Made by a program: the position numbers and the translations under genes. This document shows, piece after piece, positions 33,612 through 42,605 of a stretch of 64,000 nucleotides of DNA; position 1 is the first letter of the stretch, and the number at the start of each line of letters is the position of its first letter. The stretch lies in contig CAYJLW010000013.1 of assembly GCA_964370965.1 (NCBI GenBank), positions 12,433 through 76,432 on the forward strand, given 5' to 3'. Under the pieces are notes generated by a model, which ran no database searches, was not told the origin of the DNA, and saw only the letters and a program-made list of their open reading frames with translations. Origin of the DNA: CAYJLW01 sp964370965. Its GTDB lineage: Bacteria; Actinomycetota; Acidimicrobiia; UBA2766.

Positions 33612-34805
33612 TCACCCGAGCGGCCGGGGCTGACCGAGGTGCACGCAGCGGACGCCGCCCACCTCCATCTCGGCCACACAGAGGTTGCAGGGAACGCAAC
33701 GGGACGCCGTCGCCCCGCCCGTCTCCATGCGGGACACGAGGTCGGGTTCGGCGATGAGCGCCCGACCCATGGCGACGAACTCGAAACCGTCCTCCATCGC
33801 CTGCGTAACGCCGGCGAGGCTCTTGACGCCTCCCAGAAGGACCACGGGGACCTCCACGGCATCCTTGACCTGCCGGGCGCCCTGCAGGAAGAAGAGCTCC
33901 GTGAAAGGGATCTCCTTCACGACGAATCGCCCGAAGAGGCCGAGGCCGACGCGGGCGAGGGGCTTGGTCTCGTGCGCGACCATCTCTTTGACCGGCACGT
34001 TGCCCCGGAGCATGTAGAACGGCGTCCGGCTCGTGAAACCGCCGCTGGGGACTATGGCGTGCACCCCGGCACCCTCGAGGGCCCGGGCCACGGCGACGGA
34101 CTCCTCCAGGGTGAGGCCGCCCCGGAAGCCGTCGGTGAGGTTGAGCTTGGCCAGGACCGCTGCCCGCTCTCCCACCTCCTCGACCACACGTCGGACGGTG
34201 CCCACGGGCATCCGCATCCGGTTCTCCAGGCTCCCGCCCCAGCGGTCCCGGCGCCTGTTCGTGTACGGGCTCAGGAACTGGCTGAGGAGGTAGCCGTGGC
34301 CCACGTGGACCTCGACGGCGTCGAAGCCCGCTTCCACGGCGAGATGCGCCGCCCGGCCGTAGTCGTCCACGAGCGCATCGATCTCGGCCTCGCCGAGGGG
34401 GCGCGAGAAGCTCATGCCGTAGGCGTTGAAGACCCGCGACGGAGCCACCGGCGTCGCCCCGATCGTCTTGCGGTCGGCGAAGTACCCGGCGTGGCCGAGT
34501 TGCAGGGCGGCCGCCGCCCCCTCGGCGTGCACGGCGTCGGTGACCTCGCGGAGGTGCGCAACGAGCTCAGGGCGCATGTGCATCTGATCGGCGAACGTGA
34601 GACCGAGGGGCGACACCGAGCAGTAGGCGACCGTGGTCATCCCGGCTCCCCCCGCCGCTATCGCCCGGTGGTGCGCGACGAGGGCTGCGCCAGGCACGCC
34701 ACCGGGCGACATCCCCTCGAAGGTGGCCGCCTTCACGAAGCGGTTGCGCAACTGCACAGGACCGATCCGCCCCGGAGTGAAGGCCTTGTGTACCGCCGTC
34801 GCCAT
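33612..34805 (-). CDS. Old Yellow Enzyme-family NADH:flavin oxidoreductase
   Basis: 397 residues. FMN-barrel features: N-terminal GPVQLRNRFVKAATFEGM, ALQLGHAGYF, HVGHGYLLSQFLSPYTNRR, the signature RDRWGGSLENRMRMP and the late phosphate-binding FVAMGRALIAEPDLV. The C-terminus carries CVPCNLCVAEM, a cysteine pair resembling the Fe-S region of 2,4-dienoyl-CoA-reductase-type members, but the protein ends there, without the second flavin/NADPH domain. Probably reduces activated alkenes. ATG at 34805; transcribed divergently from the DUF763 gene. Confidence 0.87.
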   Translation of the reverse strand: MATAVHKAFTPGRIGPVQLRNRFVKAATFEGMSPGGVPGAALVAHHRAIAAGGAGMTTVAYCSVSPLGLTFADQMHMRPELVAHLREVTDAVHAEGAAAALQLGHAGYFADRKTIGATPVAPSRVFNAYGMSFSRPLGEAEIDALVDDYGRAAHLAVEAGFDAVEVHVGHGYLLSQFLSPYTNRRRDRWGGSLENRMRMPVGTVRRVVEEVGERAAVLAKLNLTDGFRGGLTLEESVAVARALEGAGVHAIVPSGGFTSRTPFYMLRGNVPVKEMVAHETKPLARVGLGLFGRFVVKEIPFTELFFLQGARQVKDAVEVPVVLLGGVKSLAGVTQAMEDGFEFVAMGRALIAEPDLVSRMETGGATASRCVPCNLCVAEMEVGGVRCVHLGQPRPLG

Positions 34806-34894
34806 GCCTGCCCCCTTGTCCAGGAGAGGGATAGCCGACGGGGCCGCCGGGCGCCATCCGGCTGCCACGGGACGACGCGCCGTACCCTGGTTCC

Positions 34895-35974
34895 ATGCGC
34901 ACCGGCCACGCGGACCTCCCCCTCCATGGGGGACGTGCACCCCGCTGGCTGTTCGAACGCATGACGGCGCTCGCCCGTGAGATGTCCCTCGTGATCGTGG
35001 CCGACCAGGGGCCCGCCGGCCTCCTGCGACGGATCTCGGACCCGGTGTGGTTCCAGGCCTTCGGCTGTGTCCTGGGCTTCGACTGGCACTCCAGCGGCGT
35101 CACCACCACCGTCTGCGGAGCCCTCAAGGAGGCCCTGACCGGCCTCACCGCGGACACCGGCGTCGTCGTGGCCGGCGGGAAGGGGAGGGCCTCGCGCCGC
35201 ACCCCGGCGGAGATCCAGGCCGCCTGCGAGGCCTCCGGAAGAGACCCGAACCCCCTCGTGCGCGCCAGCCGCCTCTCGGCCAAGGTCGACTCCGCTGCCG
35301 TACAGGACGGCTTCCAGCTCTACCACCACACGTTCCTGTTCACCACCGACGGCAACTGGGCCGTCGTGCAGCAGGGCATGCAGGACTCCTCCGGGATGGC
35401 CCGCCGCTACCACTGGCTCACGCAGGCCCGCTTCGACTCGGACCCCCACGCCGCCGTCGCCGGGGTCCGCTGCGGCGACATCCTGAACCTCGTGGCCGCC
35501 GAGGCCGGAGGCAACCGGGACACGTCGGCGGCCTTGTCCCGCGAGGGTCCGCGTGTGGTCCTGCGCGAGATCGGCCGCATGCGCGAGCTCTCCCTTCCCC
35601 GCCGCCACGCCGTCCGCCTCGGCGACGTCCACCCCGACCGCCTGGAACGGGTTCTCCTCGCCGCCTACGCAGCCCAGCCCGCCGACTTCACCGGCCTCCT
35701 CGCCACCCCCGGCGTAGGCGCCGCCGGCCTCCGGGCCCTCGCCCTCGTCGCCGAGCTCACCTACGGCGAACCCACGTCGGTACGGGACCCGGTCTCGTTC
35801 TCCTTCGCCCACGGCGGCAAGGACGCCACCCCGTTCCCCGTCGACCGCACCACCTATGACGCCACCATCGAGTCCCTCCGGAGCACGATGCGGGAGACGA
35901 GGACCGGCCGCACGGACAAGGCCGACGCCCTCAGACGCCTCGCCCGCCTGCAGGCAGGGGCACCCTCCGGGTAG
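34895..35974 (+). CDS. DUF763-family protein
   Basis: 359 residues. The opening MRTGHADLPLHGGRAPRWLFERM and WFQAFGCVLGFDWHSSGVTT, VCGALKEAL are the unmistakable DUF763 blocks, a family found mainly in archaea and thermophilic bacteria. The C-terminal third has a helix-hairpin-helix-like LLATPGVGAAGLRALAL, hinting at nucleic-acid contact. No function is established. Soluble, no signal peptide. Divergent from the Old Yellow Enzyme gene across 89 bases. Confidence 0.85.
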   Translation: MRTGHADLPLHGGRAPRWLFERMTALAREMSLVIVADQGPAGLLRRISDPVWFQAFGCVLGFDWHSSGVTTTVCGALKEALTGLTADTGVVVAGGKGRASRRTPAEIQAACEASGRDPNPLVRASRLSAKVDSAAVQDGFQLYHHTFLFTTDGNWAVVQQGMQDSSGMARRYHWLTQARFDSDPHAAVAGVRCGDILNLVAAEAGGNRDTSAALSREGPRVVLREIGRMRELSLPRRHAVRLGDVHPDRLERVLLAAYAAQPADFTGLLATPGVGAAGLRALALVAELTYGEPTSVRDPVSFSFAHGGKDATPFPVDRTTYDATIESLRSTMRETRTGRTDKADALRRLARLQAGAPSG

Positions 35975-36039
35975 GTGTCGCCCGGGCGGCCCGGGCAGGT
36001 TACGCTCGAAGAACCGCCGAGCACCGCGAGGGAAGACCG

Positions 36040-37443
36040 ATGGCCGAAGTCGTCGACGTCCACATGCGCCAGAGCGACGCCTTCGCCTGGTACATGGAGG
36101 ACGACCCGCTGTTGCGCTCCACGATCGTCGCCGTGGCGACGCTCGACCGGGCCCCCGACAGGGACAGGTTCATGGAGGCGATGGAACGGGCGAGCCGCAT
36201 GATCCCCGCCTTCCGCCAGAAGGTCGTGACCCCTCCGATGCGCCTCGCCACTCCCCGCTGGACCTACGACCCCGACTTCGACCTCTCCTGGCACGTCCGG
36301 CGGGTCGAGGCCCCCGCCCCCAAGACGTTCGACACCGTCCTCCAGTTCGCCCGCAACACCGGCATGACCGGCTTCGACCGCGCGCGGCCCCTGTGGGAAT
36401 TCACCGTCGTCGAGGGCCTCGAGGACGCCCGGGCGGCGATCGTGATGAAGGTCCACCACTCCCTCACCGACGGCATCGGCGGCATGCAGCTCGCCATGCA
36501 GATCATCGACTTCGACCGCCAGGGCACCGATCGCGGGCCCCTGCCCGACGCCCCCGAAGGGGAGGACGTGGGCGCCGTCGACCTCATCCGCGACGCGATC
36601 GCCTACGACTGGGGCAGGGTGTACGAGGCCGCCCGTCACAGCGCCGGCGCCGCCCTTCCCACCGCGGTGGCGGCCGCCCGTCACCCGTTCCAGACAGCGT
36701 CGGAGGTCCTGCGCACGGTGCGCTCGGTGGCCCGCTTCGCCAGGCCCGTGAGCGAGACCCTCTCCCCCGTGATGACCGAGCGCCGCCTCGCCTGGCACTA
36801 CGAGGTCCTGGACATCCCCTTCGACCGCCTCAAGGCGGCGGCCCGCGCCGGCGACTGCACGCTCAACGACGCCTTCATGGCCGGGGTACTGGGGGGGATG
36901 CGCCGCTACCACGAGCACCACGGCGCCCCCGCCGACGAGCTCCGCGTGACGATGCCGATCAGCCTTCGCAAGGCGGACGACCCCGCCGGGGGCAACCGCA
37001 TCACGCTGGTCCGCTTCCAGGTTCCCGTCACCCTCACCGACCCCATCGCCCGCATGCAGGCGATCGACTCCATCACGAAAGCCTGGCGCAACGAGCCCGC
37101 GATCCCCCTCTCCAACATCGTGGCCGGGGCGCTCAACCTTCTGCCCACGGGCTACACGGGCGGGATGCTCAAGCACGTGGACTTCCTCGCCAGCAACGTC
37201 CCCGGGGTGCCCATCCCCGTGTTCGTCGCCGGCGCGCAACTGGAGCGCTACTACGCTTTCGGCCCCACCATCGGGGCGTCCGTGAACATCACGCTCATCT
37301 CCTACTGCGGCGTCTGCTGCATCGGCGTGAACACGGACACGGGCGCCGTGGCCGACCACGAGGTCTTCCTGGACTGCCTCCGCGAGGGCTTCGAGGAGGT
37401 CACGTCCCTGGCCGATGACGTCCCCGCCGCCGGGCGCACGTGA
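36040..37443 (+). CDS. wax ester synthase/diacylglycerol acyltransferase (WS/DGAT)
   Basis: 467 residues. The catalytic motif HHSLTDG (HHxxxDG) is at about residue 143, after ARPLWEFTVVEGL. Further WS/DGAT blocks include LNDAFMAGVLGGMRRYHEHHG and the C-terminal ASNVPGVPIPVFVAGA and NITLISYCGVCCIGVNTDTGAV. These enzymes esterify fatty alcohols or diacylglycerol with acyl-CoA to make storage lipid, common in actinobacteria. ATG start. The hypF frame begins close after its stop, suggesting cotranscription without functional link. Confidence 0.9.
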   Translation: MAEVVDVHMRQSDAFAWYMEDDPLLRSTIVAVATLDRAPDRDRFMEAMERASRMIPAFRQKVVTPPMRLATPRWTYDPDFDLSWHVRRVEAPAPKTFDTVLQFARNTGMTGFDRARPLWEFTVVEGLEDARAAIVMKVHHSLTDGIGGMQLAMQIIDFDRQGTDRGPLPDAPEGEDVGAVDLIRDAIAYDWGRVYEAARHSAGAALPTAVAAARHPFQTASEVLRTVRSVARFARPVSETLSPVMTERRLAWHYEVLDIPFDRLKAAARAGDCTLNDAFMAGVLGGMRRYHEHHGAPADELRVTMPISLRKADDPAGGNRITLVRFQVPVTLTDPIARMQAIDSITKAWRNEPAIPLSNIVAGALNLLPTGYTGGMLKHVDFLASNVPGVPIPVFVAGAQLERYYAFGPTIGASVNITLISYCGVCCIGVNTDTGAVADHEVFLDCLREGFEEVTSLADDVPAAGRT

Positions 37444-37465
37444 CAGCCCAACCGGTCGCCCGGCC

Positions 37466-39769
37466 GTGACCGAACCGCTTCGGCGGCGCTTCGTCGTGCG
37501 GGGCGTCGTACAGGGCGTCGGCTTCCGGCCCTTCGTGCACCGCCTCGCCGAGGATCTCGGCCTCTGCGGTTTCGTGGGCAACGACACCACGAGCGTCTTC
37601 GTGGAGGTCGAGGGCCTCGGGGGAGCCCTGGTGGACTTCGCCTCCAGACTCCGCTCGGAGGCCCCCGCCCTCGCCCGCATCGAGGACGTGAGGGCGGAGG
37701 ACGTGCCCGCGCTGGGCGAGCCGGGCTTCGCGATCGTGCCCAGCCGCCACGAGCCCGGGACCGTCACACTCGTCCCCCCGGACGTGGCCACGTGCCCGGA
37801 CTGCCTGGCGGAGCTTCGCGACCCGGCGGACCGCCGCTACCGGTACCCGTTCGTGAACTGCACGAGATGCGGGCCCCGCTTCACGATCATCCGGGCCCTG
37901 CCCTACGACCGCTCCCGGACGACCATGGCGGCCTTCGCGCTCTGCCCCGACTGCGCCACGGAGTACGGGGACCCCAGGGACCGCCGCCACCACGCCGAGC
38001 CCGTCGCCTGCCCCGCCTGCGGACCCCGCCTCGAATTCCTCCCGGGGGCGGGGACGCCCGGTCACCGCTCCGCTCGCGGAGCTCCGGCGCTGGAGGCCGC
38101 CCGCGACGTCCTCGCCGCCGGGGGGGTCCTGGCTGTGAAGGGTCTCGGCGGCTACCACCTGGCGTGCGACGCCGCCGACCCGGCGGCCGTGGCCCGTCTC
38201 CGGGAACGCAAGCGCCGGGAGGCCAAGCCCCTCGCCGTGATGGTCCGGGACCTCGCCGCCGCCCGGGCCCTCGCCGGCGTGGACGCCGCCGCCGCCGCCG
38301 TCCTCACGAGCCCGGCGCACCCCGTCGTCCTCCTCCGCAAACGGCACCGTCACGGCCCCGCCGAGCTCGCCGCTCCCGGCAACCCCGACGTCGGGATCAT
38401 GCTCCCGTACACGCCCCTCCACCACCTCCTCCTGGAACCGGTCGCCGGTGCGCCCGCCGTCCTCGTCATGACGTCCGGGAACCTCTCGGACGAGCCCATC
38501 GCGTACGACGACACCGACGCCCGGAAGCGGCTCGCCCCCCTCGCCGACGCCTGGCTCGTCCACGACCGGCCGATCCACGTGCCCTGCGACGACTCCGTGG
38601 TTCGGGTCCTCGACGGCGAGGTGTCTCCGATCCGACGCTCCCGGGGCTATGCCCCCTACCCCGTGGGCCTCCCGTTCGACGCCCCACCCACCCTCGCCGT
38701 GGGTGGGGAGGTCAAGAACACGTTCTGCCTCGCGGCGGGGAGGCACGCCTGGATGAGCCAGCACATCGGGGACATGGCGGACCTCGAGACCCTCCACGCC
38801 TTCGAGCACTCCGTCGCCCGGCTCACGGACCTGTTCCGCGTGACGCCCGGGCGCGTGGCCGGGGACAGGCATCCCGGCTACCTGTCCGCCCGCTGGGCGC
38901 GGGAACGGGCGGCAGCCTCAGGGGTCCCTCTCGTCACCGTCCAGCACCACCACGCCCATCTCGCCGCCCTCCTCGCCGAGCACGGCCGGCCCCCCGGGGA
39001 ACCCGCCATCGGGATCGTCTTCGACGGCGCCGGATACGGTGACGACGCCACGGTCTGGGGGGGCGAGGTCCTCGTGGGCGACTACGCGGGGTTCCGCCGT
39101 TTCGCCCACCTCGCGCCCGTCCCCCTGCCCGGCGGGGACGCCGCCGTGCGCCTCCCCCGCCGCATGGCCCTCTCCCACCTCTGGGCGGCCGGAGTGCCGT
39201 GGGACGCCGACCTCCCCCCGTTCGCCGCGGCGGGCGCCGCGGAAAGCCGCGTGCTCGCCCGCCAACTCGAGACCGGATTCGCCACCACGCCCACGTCGAG
39301 CATGGGTCGCCTCTTCGACGCCGTCGCCTCCCTGGCCGGCCTCCGCCACGAGACCACGTTCGAGGCCCAGGCAGCCGTCGACCTCGAAGCCGCCGCGGCC
39401 GGTCGGGTCGAGGACGGCTACCGCTTCTACGTCCCCGCCGGAGGTGGGCCGGTGACGCCGACCCCGGTGGTGCGGGCCGTCGCCGGCGACGTCCGTGCCG
39501 GGACGGACCCTTCACTGGTCGCCGCGAGGTTCCACGGGGCCGTCGCCGACCTGGTCCTCCAGGCGGCGCGGCGCGCCCGGGACGCCACAGGCGTCCACGC
39601 AGTCGGCCTCACGGGCGGCGTGTTCCAGAACGGCCTCCTCGCCCGCAGCGCGGCCGCACTCCTCGCCGGCGACGGTTTCAAGGTCCTGGTCCACAAGGAG
39701 GTCCCCCCCAACGACGGGGGCATCGCCCTCGGCCAGGCGGCGGTGGCGGCGTTCACGCCCCTGGTGTGA
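37466..39769 (+). CDS. hypF: carbamoyltransferase HypF, [NiFe]-hydrogenase maturation
   Basis: 767 residues from the GTG at 37466; an ATG at 37415 inside the previous gene would add 17 residues. Domains in order: acylphosphatase-like (VRGVVQGVGFRPFVHRLA), two zinc-finger units (CPDCLAEL, CTRCGPRFTI; CPDCATEY, CPACGPRL), YrdC-like domain (VKGLGGYHLACDA, KRREAKPLAVMVRD) and a Kae1-like domain (VQHHHAHLAALLAEHG, VFDGAGYGDDATVWGGE, LTGGVFQNGLLA). HypF makes the thiocarbamate that becomes the CN ligand of [NiFe] hydrogenases. No hydrogenase or other hyp gene lies in this window. Confidence 0.93.
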   Translation: MTEPLRRRFVVRGVVQGVGFRPFVHRLAEDLGLCGFVGNDTTSVFVEVEGLGGALVDFASRLRSEAPALARIEDVRAEDVPALGEPGFAIVPSRHEPGTVTLVPPDVATCPDCLAELRDPADRRYRYPFVNCTRCGPRFTIIRALPYDRSRTTMAAFALCPDCATEYGDPRDRRHHAEPVACPACGPRLEFLPGAGTPGHRSARGAPALEAARDVLAAGGVLAVKGLGGYHLACDAADPAAVARLRERKRREAKPLAVMVRDLAAARALAGVDAAAAAVLTSPAHPVVLLRKRHRHGPAELAAPGNPDVGIMLPYTPLHHLLLEPVAGAPAVLVMTSGNLSDEPIAYDDTDARKRLAPLADAWLVHDRPIHVPCDDSVVRVLDGEVSPIRRSRGYAPYPVGLPFDAPPTLAVGGEVKNTFCLAAGRHAWMSQHIGDMADLETLHAFEHSVARLTDLFRVTPGRVAGDRHPGYLSARWARERAAASGVPLVTVQHHHAHLAALLAEHGRPPGEPAIGIVFDGAGYGDDATVWGGEVLVGDYAGFRRFAHLAPVPLPGGDAAVRLPRRMALSHLWAAGVPWDADLPPFAAAGAAESRVLARQLETGFATTPTSSMGRLFDAVASLAGLRHETTFEAQAAVDLEAAAAGRVEDGYRFYVPAGGGPVTPTPVVRAVAGDVRAGTDPSLVAARFHGAVADLVLQAARRARDATGVHAVGLTGGVFQNGLLARSAAALLAGDGFKVLVHKEVPPNDGGIALGQAAVAAFTPLV

Positions 39770-39806
39770 AAGGATTCCCCGTGTCGCCGTCCAGCCCGAG
39801 CCTGCC

Positions 39807-40913
39807 GTGACCCCCGACACCGTACGGGCGATGGTGCTGGAGGCCCCCCGGCGCCTCGTCGCGCGGGACTTCCCGGTGCCCTCCCTCGGTGACGACGACG
39901 GCCTCCTGCGGGTCGAGGCGTGTGGCCTCTGCGGCACGGACCATGAGCAGTACACGGGGGCCCTCGCCGTCGGGTTCGCGTTCGTGCCCGGCCACGAGAC
40001 GGTGGGAGTCCTGGTCGCGGCCGGCCCCGCGGCAGCACGGCGATGGGGCGTCGAGGTCGGAGACCGGGTCGCCGTGGAGGTGTTCCAGTCCTGCCGTGCG
40101 TGCGAGCGGTGCCAGATCGGCGAGTACAACCGCTGCCCGGCGCACGGCCTCGCCGACATGTACGGATTCGTCGACGCCGCTCGGGCGCCGGGCCTCTGGG
40201 GCGGCTACGCGCAGTACCAGTACCTCGCCCCGGACACGATGCTGCACAGGGTGCCCGACGGCCTCGACCCGGCCCTCGCCACGCTCTTCAACCCGTTGGG
40301 GGCCGGGATCCGTTGGGGTGTCACGCTGCCCGCCACGAGGCCCGGCGACGTCGTCGCCGTGCTCGGCCCGGGCGTTCGCGGCCTCTCTGTCGTGGCCGCC
40401 GTGCGAGAGGCCGGAGCCGGCTTCGTCGTCGTAACCGGCAGTGGCGAGCCTGACCGGCCCCGCCTCGGGCAGGCCGGCGCTTTCGGCGCCGACCTCACCC
40501 TCGACGTGGCGACGACCGACCCCGTCCGGGCCCTGAAGGACGCCTCTGGCGGCCTCGCCGACGTGGTGGTCGACGTGACCGCCAACGCGCCCGATGCCTT
40601 CGCCCAGGGCGTCGCTCTCACGCGCCCGGGCGGCACGTTCGTCGTCGCCGGCACCCGTGGGGCCCGCGGCGCTCCGGGCTTTCAGCCGGACACGGTGGTC
40701 CGCAGGGAGATCCGCATCCTGGGAGCGCTCGGCGTCGACGCCCCGGCGTACAGGGACGCTCTCGGAGTACTCGCCGGCGGCAGGTACCCCTTCGCCCAGT
40801 TGCCGCGGACAGTCGTTGGTCTCGACGGCGTCGCCGGGCTCCTGCGCGACATGGCCGGCGAGGGCAGCGGCGCCCCGCCGCTGCACGGGGTCGTGGCACC
40901 CCAACCGCCGTGA
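39807..40913 (+). CDS. zinc-dependent alcohol dehydrogenase-family protein
   Basis: 368 residues from the GTG at 39807 (an ATG at 39831 is possible). Catalytic zinc ligands are in EACGLCGTDHEQYTG and VPGHETVGVL; structural zinc cysteines in CRACERCQIGEYNRC. The cofactor domain shows GDVVAVLGPGVRGLSVVAAV. MDR-superfamily enzymes oxidise alcohols or polyols with NAD(P); the insertion NRCPAHGLADMYGF and WGGYAQYQYL fits a threonine/polyol dehydrogenase-like subgroup, substrate undetermined. Follows hypF by 37 bases. Confidence 0.88.
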   Translation: MTPDTVRAMVLEAPRRLVARDFPVPSLGDDDGLLRVEACGLCGTDHEQYTGALAVGFAFVPGHETVGVLVAAGPAAARRWGVEVGDRVAVEVFQSCRACERCQIGEYNRCPAHGLADMYGFVDAARAPGLWGGYAQYQYLAPDTMLHRVPDGLDPALATLFNPLGAGIRWGVTLPATRPGDVVAVLGPGVRGLSVVAAVREAGAGFVVVTGSGEPDRPRLGQAGAFGADLTLDVATTDPVRALKDASGGLADVVVDVTANAPDAFAQGVALTRPGGTFVVAGTRGARGAPGFQPDTVVRREIRILGALGVDAPAYRDALGVLAGGRYPFAQLPRTVVGLDGVAGLLRDMAGEGSGAPPLHGVVAPQPP

Positions 40914-40925
40914 GTTGCCCGTGGT

Positions 40926-41594
40926 TCAGCCGATCGCCGGGCTCGCGCCGGTGGTGCCGGTGAGGCCCGCCGGGCAGGCCACGCCGGTACCGCCGGCCCC
41001 GCAGTGGCCCGCGGGGTTCTTCGCCAGGTACTGCTGGTGTGAGGCCTCCGCGTAGAAGAACGGGGGTGCCGCACGGATCTCGGTGGTGATCTCCCCGAAT
41101 CCCGCGGCCGCGAGCACTCCCTGGTAGGCCTCCCGCGACGCCTCCGCTTCGAGGAGTTGGCCCTGGGACGTGCAGTACACGGCGCTGCGGTACTGCGTGC
41201 CGACGTCGTTTCCCTGGCGCATCCCCTGCGTGGGGTCGTGGGCCTCCCAGAAGAGGCGGAGCAGGTCTCCGTAGCCGGTGGCCGCCGGGTCGTACACGAC
41301 GAGGACGACCTCCGCGTGGCCGCTGAGGCCGGTGCAGACCTCGTCGTAGTCCGGGTTCAGCGTGTACCCGCCGGCGTAGCCCACGGCCGTCGTGTAGACC
41401 CCCGGCGCCTCCCAGAAGAGACGCTCGGCGCCCCAGAAGCACCCCATCCCGAACACGGCGACCTCGGTGCCTTCCGGGAACGGGGGAAGCATCGGGTGGC
41501 CGTTCACATGGTGCTCGGGGGGCACCGGCATCGGCGCGGCCCGCCCCGGGGGGGCTTCGCTAACCGATGGCATCCTCGTGTAGCGCCTGTTCAC
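40926..41594 (-). CDS. msrA: peptide methionine-S-sulfoxide reductase
   Basis: 222 residues (201 in the core plus an N-terminal tail; ATGs at 41594 and 41573 are both possible). GMGCFWGAERLFW contains the catalytic cysteine. GYAGGYTLNPDYDEVCTGLSGHAE, FWEAHDPTQGMRQGNDVGTQYRS and HQQYLAKNPAGHC are canonical. Repairs oxidised methionine in cytosolic proteins. Convergent with the alcohol dehydrogenase gene, only 12 bases apart. Confidence 0.95.
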   Translation of the reverse strand: MNRRYTRMPSVSEAPPGRAAPMPVPPEHHVNGHPMLPPFPEGTEVAVFGMGCFWGAERLFWEAPGVYTTAVGYAGGYTLNPDYDEVCTGLSGHAEVVLVVYDPAATGYGDLLRLFWEAHDPTQGMRQGNDVGTQYRSAVYCTSQGQLLEAEASREAYQGVLAAAGFGEITTEIRAAPPFFYAEASHQQYLAKNPAGHCGAGGTGVACPAGLTGTTGASPAIG

Positions 41595-41633
41595 GGAATC
41601 GTGTCCCTCCCGCGCGTGCGCGTTCCCCAGAAT

Positions 41634-41834
41634 CTACGGCGATGAGACCACGTCGTGGCGGCAGTCCTCCCGGCGCATGAACCCGGCGATCCCGTTCATG
41701 ACGTAGTGGTGTGTGGGCTCAGGCGGGGACGGCACGACACGGCGGTCGACGAAGAACGTGTTCGCTCCCGGGCCGCCGCCCGCCTTCTCATCGGCACCTC
41801 GGGCCGGACTGAACCCGGGCGGCTCAACCGACAT
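41634..41834 (-). CDS. possible small ORF of unknown function
   Basis: A 66-codon frame from an ATG at 41834. The amino-acid mix (NTFFVDRRVVPS, THHYVMNGIAGFMRREDC) looks more protein-like than most shadow frames, but I recognise no family and see no strong ribosome binding site. It overlaps the presumed promoter of the BrnT-like gene at its 5' end. It could be a gene fragment rather than a working gene. Confidence 0.22.
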   Translation of the reverse strand: MSVEPPGFSPARGADEKAGGGPGANTFFVDRRVVPSPPEPTHHYVMNGIAGFMRREDCRHDVVSSP

Positions 41835-41869
41835 GGCAATCCTGTATTCGGTTGTATTACAGTGGCAAG

Positions 41870-42176
41870 GTGGCTGAGCGGTTCGAACTCGAGGCGTTGG
41901 ACGACGACGACCCGTTCGAGATCGATCGACAGTACGACACACCTGTTCAAGCATGCGGGCCTCGGCATTGACGACGTCTACGACGTGTGGCAATCCGACC
42001 CTCTCTTCTACCCGGCAAAGCCGCCGGCGCACTGGCTCATGGTGAGCGACGTCGCGGGCGACATTCTCGTCGTGCCACTCGCCCCGTCCGATACCGCCCA
42101 CCCAGCCAAGTGCCGTCCAATCGGGTGCTATGTCGCATCGGCGCACCTCGCCGCCCTCTACCGGAAGGACCAATGA
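41870..42176 (+). pseudogene. BrnT-like toxin gene with frameshift
   Basis: The frame starting at the GTG 41870 reads AERFELEALDDDDPFEIDRQYDT and then derails. Two bases would restore the reading into HLFKHAGLGIDDVYDVW, QSDPLFYPAKPPAHWLMV and DILVVPLAPS, ending ARPIGCY-like (CRPIGCYVASAHLAALYRKDQ). The pattern and the coupled CopG/RHH gene fit BrnT-like toxins. The break falls in an ACACAC repeat near 41935-41941 and looks like loss of one AC unit by slippage. The upstream direct repeat TGTATT (41843, 41853) may be an operator. A sequencing error could also explain the shift. Confidence 0.55.
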
Positions 42177-42406
42177 AGGATCACATGTCTCGCGAAGAGG
42201 AATACGAGTTCTACGCCCGGCCGGAGAACCAAGAGCCCCAGGGGCCCGCCCGCCGCCGGAAGCCGAAGCTGACCGAGATGGTGCCGGTGCGCTTCCCAAC
42301 AGACACCCTCGAAGAAGTCCGACGGCGAGCCGGCGACGACGACCGGTCGGTCTCGAGCTGGATCCGGCGTGCCGTCGAGGAAGCGCTGCACCGCCAAGCA
42401 GGGTGA
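42173..42406 (+). CDS. ribbon-helix-helix (CopG/BrnA-like) antitoxin
   Basis: 77 residues. A charged N-terminal half (MSREEEYEFYARPENQ) would wrap the toxin; the C-terminal MVPVRFPTDTLEEVRRRA, GDDDRSVSSWIRRAVEEAL is a ribbon-helix-helix DNA-binding domain. This toxin-first, antitoxin-second order is that of BrnTA. Start overlaps the toxin stop (ATGA). The antitoxin is intact while its toxin is frameshifted, which is the viable direction of decay. Confidence 0.75.
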   Translation: MKDHMSREEEYEFYARPENQEPQGPARRRKPKLTEMVPVRFPTDTLEEVRRRAGDDDRSVSSWIRRAVEEALHRQAG

Positions 42407-42605
42407 CACACCCCTCGCTGGTCTTCACACGGATGTTCCTCACACCCGATCCGGTCGCGTGGCCGCGACCCGTTGCAGGAGCTCCGCCTGCCCCCGCGGG
42501 AGCCGAACGGTGTTCGCGTGCAGGACGTAACGTCTGCGTTCCATCCTGCACGCGATCAGCCCCCAACCTGACCCGGATGCCAGCGGGATCAACCCTGACG
42601 AGCTG
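42407..42605. other. gap between antitoxin and transposase fragment
   Basis: No coding function recognised in these 199 bases. The left end of the ISL3-type element should lie here; GGTCTTCACACGGATGTT at 42420-42437 could be an eroded terminal repeat, but I cannot pair it with a right end. Confidence 0.25.
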
